DNA of 64,000 bases, taken from NCBI RefSeq assembly GCF_009712035.1, contig NZ_VILB01000002.1, positions 31,551-95,550 of the forward strand. Reading direction: 5' to 3'. The notes under the pieces were generated by a model. The model worked only from the letters and a program-made list of their open reading frames with translations, had not been told where the DNA came from and did no database searches. Made by a program: the position numbers and the translations under genes. The DNA comes from Anabaena sp. UHCC 0187 (GTDB taxonomy: Bacteria > Cyanobacteriota > Cyanobacteriia > Cyanobacteriales > Nostocaceae). Shown piece after piece: positions 63,233 to 64,000 of this stretch (position 1 is the first letter of the stretch; every line of letters starts with the position of its first letter).

Positions 63233-64000
63233 TAACCGATTTAAAAATGGTAGTATAGAGTGAAAAACTTCGGCTGGGAATTCTTCATGAAGTCCTAAAG
63301 AACCGGGAACTACTACGCTGTCTACTTTTGGTAAAGCTGCTAATGCGTCCATTTCCTGGCGTGATTTGGGAGGACTGGATGCGCCAATAATTGCCATAAT
63401 AGGTACAAGCAAGGATTTAGCTAGGGAGAGAAATTCAGCTTGAGTATAAAATGTGTCAATATTGCCTGTAACAAAAGCTGCTGAAGCAAATCTAGCCCCT
63501 GGTTGTTGGGTGCTGTGCCATTTTTCAGCCATAAAAATGGGTGTTAGTTTGTCCGCATTACTAAAGACGTGACGGCTATACATCCACTTTAAGAATGATG
63601 GAATTGTGTTTAGCTTATACAGTGCTTGACCAATAATAGGGAACCTAATTATTCCTCTGATCATGGCTGCTATGGGCTGACCTACACCCATTGTTGGTAA
63701 AGGACCACGCCAAGTTGGTGCTATTAATACAATTTTGGAAAATATCTGCGGTTCTTTGAATGCTAGTTGAAGAATATAGCCAGTAGCATGACCAGCAGCA
63801 ATTACGGAAATTGCCGTATTAAACACAGATTTCACAAAATCCGCCAAAAATTGCTGATATATCACTGGTCTGTAATCTAAACTCAGTCGGGAAGAGTCAC
63901 CAAACCCAGGCCAGTCTATAACGGTAACTTGAAAATGGGGTGCAAGTAATCTGGCTAATTCTCCCATTTCTCCCCTTGTGGAAACGCTGCTAAAAGCTGG
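63230..64000 (-). CDS. Alpha/beta-hydrolase-fold protein, N terminus cut by window edge
   Basis: The frame is open from the window edge to a stop at 63230, so the true start lies beyond 64000; an internal ATG at 63967 follows the ...SVSTRGEMGELARLL context, in line with the family. It has HFQVTVIDWPGFGDSS (oxyanion-strand), a lid-like helical region and PGSLGLHEEFPAEV near the end with a possible catalytic His. The nucleophile elbow reads GHATG rather than GxSxG, so the serine is replaced by Ala, which would abolish normal hydrolase chemistry. It could be a pseudoenzyme or use another nucleophile. Confidence 0.75.
   Translation of the reverse strand, partial: PAFSSVSTRGEMGELARLLAPHFQVTVIDWPGFGDSSRLSLDYRPVIYQQFLADFVKSVFNTAISVIAAGHATGYILQLAFKEPQIFSKIVLIAPTWRGPLPTMGVGQPIAAMIRGIIRFPIIGQALYKLNTIPSFLKWMYSRHVFSNADKLTPIFMAEKWHSTQQPGARFASAAFVTGNIDTFYTQAEFLSLAKSLLVPIMAIIGASSPPKSRQEMDALAALPKVDSVVVPGSLGLHEEFPAEVFHSILPFLNRL

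Overview
The window is chromosomal DNA from a cyanobacterium, almost certainly a filamentous, probably heterocyst-forming member of the Nostocales. The evidence is: at least 22 copies of the HIP1 octamer GCGATCGC, a low G+C content, heptanucleotide tandem repeats (GAGTCAG type), ~23-bp small dispersed repeats, photosynthetic complex I (ndhD), the Zam protein, a homocitrate synthase (nifV, implying nitrogen fixation), a natF-natG-natH-bgtA amino-acid uptake operon laid out as in Anabaena, and an XisI-type fdxN-element excision-control homologue. I saw no rRNA, tRNA or CRISPR array.

Layout. 0-10.3 kb: MgtC-like protein, a PEP-synthase-like protein, shikimate kinase, a LapA-like membrane protein, flavin prenyltransferase UbiX, the degenerate RNase-II-family protein Zam, a conserved hypothetical and ClpP. 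10.7-14.9 kb: a four-gene minus-strand iron module (two-domain multicopper oxidase, lipoprotein, ferritin-like protein, Ftr1 permease). 15.1-18.6 kb: an accessory patch full of repeats with Uma2, a DUF4365-TPR fusion, an orphan XisI and a ribbon-helix-helix/HNH pair. 18.9-21.6 kb: a four-helix-bundle protein and a Co/Ni ECF transporter (cbiMQO). 21.7-30.1 kb: lipoprotein, RecQ-like helicase, isoaspartyl peptidase, a 53-aa DUF2256 protein, a GAF-rich histidine-kinase-like protein, PyrD and a membrane-anchored helix-turn-helix protein. 30.3-35.6 kb: palindromic elements, a type ISP restriction-modification pseudogene, a CHASE2-protein kinase, a NYN/LabA-like protein and an IS200/IS605-type remnant.

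35.6-42.5 kb is core metabolism and regulation: leuA, ndhD, a membrane protein, an ABC ATPase, an OmpR-type regulator and a DUF6761 protein. 42.8-50.9 kb holds nifV, a DHA2-type MFS exporter and a two-gene unit of a giant SF1 helicase plus a translationally coupled partner; I saw no HIP1 site from about 43.3 to 52.4 kb. 51.2-56.8 kb: GrxD with BolA, a secreted protein, a PrcA-like subtilase, PlsC, TadA and GrxC. 56.9-61 kb: natFGH-bgtA. 61-64 kb: WD40 protein, CobW GTPase and an alpha/beta-hydrolase-fold protein cut by the window edge.

The most unusual observations are: (1) a 42-bp repeat present four times, three of them just downstream of minus-strand accessory genes, two of which are split by different small repeats (22 bp and 47 bp), a direct record of small-repeat insertion; (2) a compact candidate oxidase-dependent iron-uptake operon; (3) loss of all four catalytic aspartates in Zam; (4) a type ISP pseudogene made by one in-frame internal deletion; (5) an SF1 helicase/partner operon; (6) a TTGGCAAAA motif array in front of a membrane-bound HTH protein.
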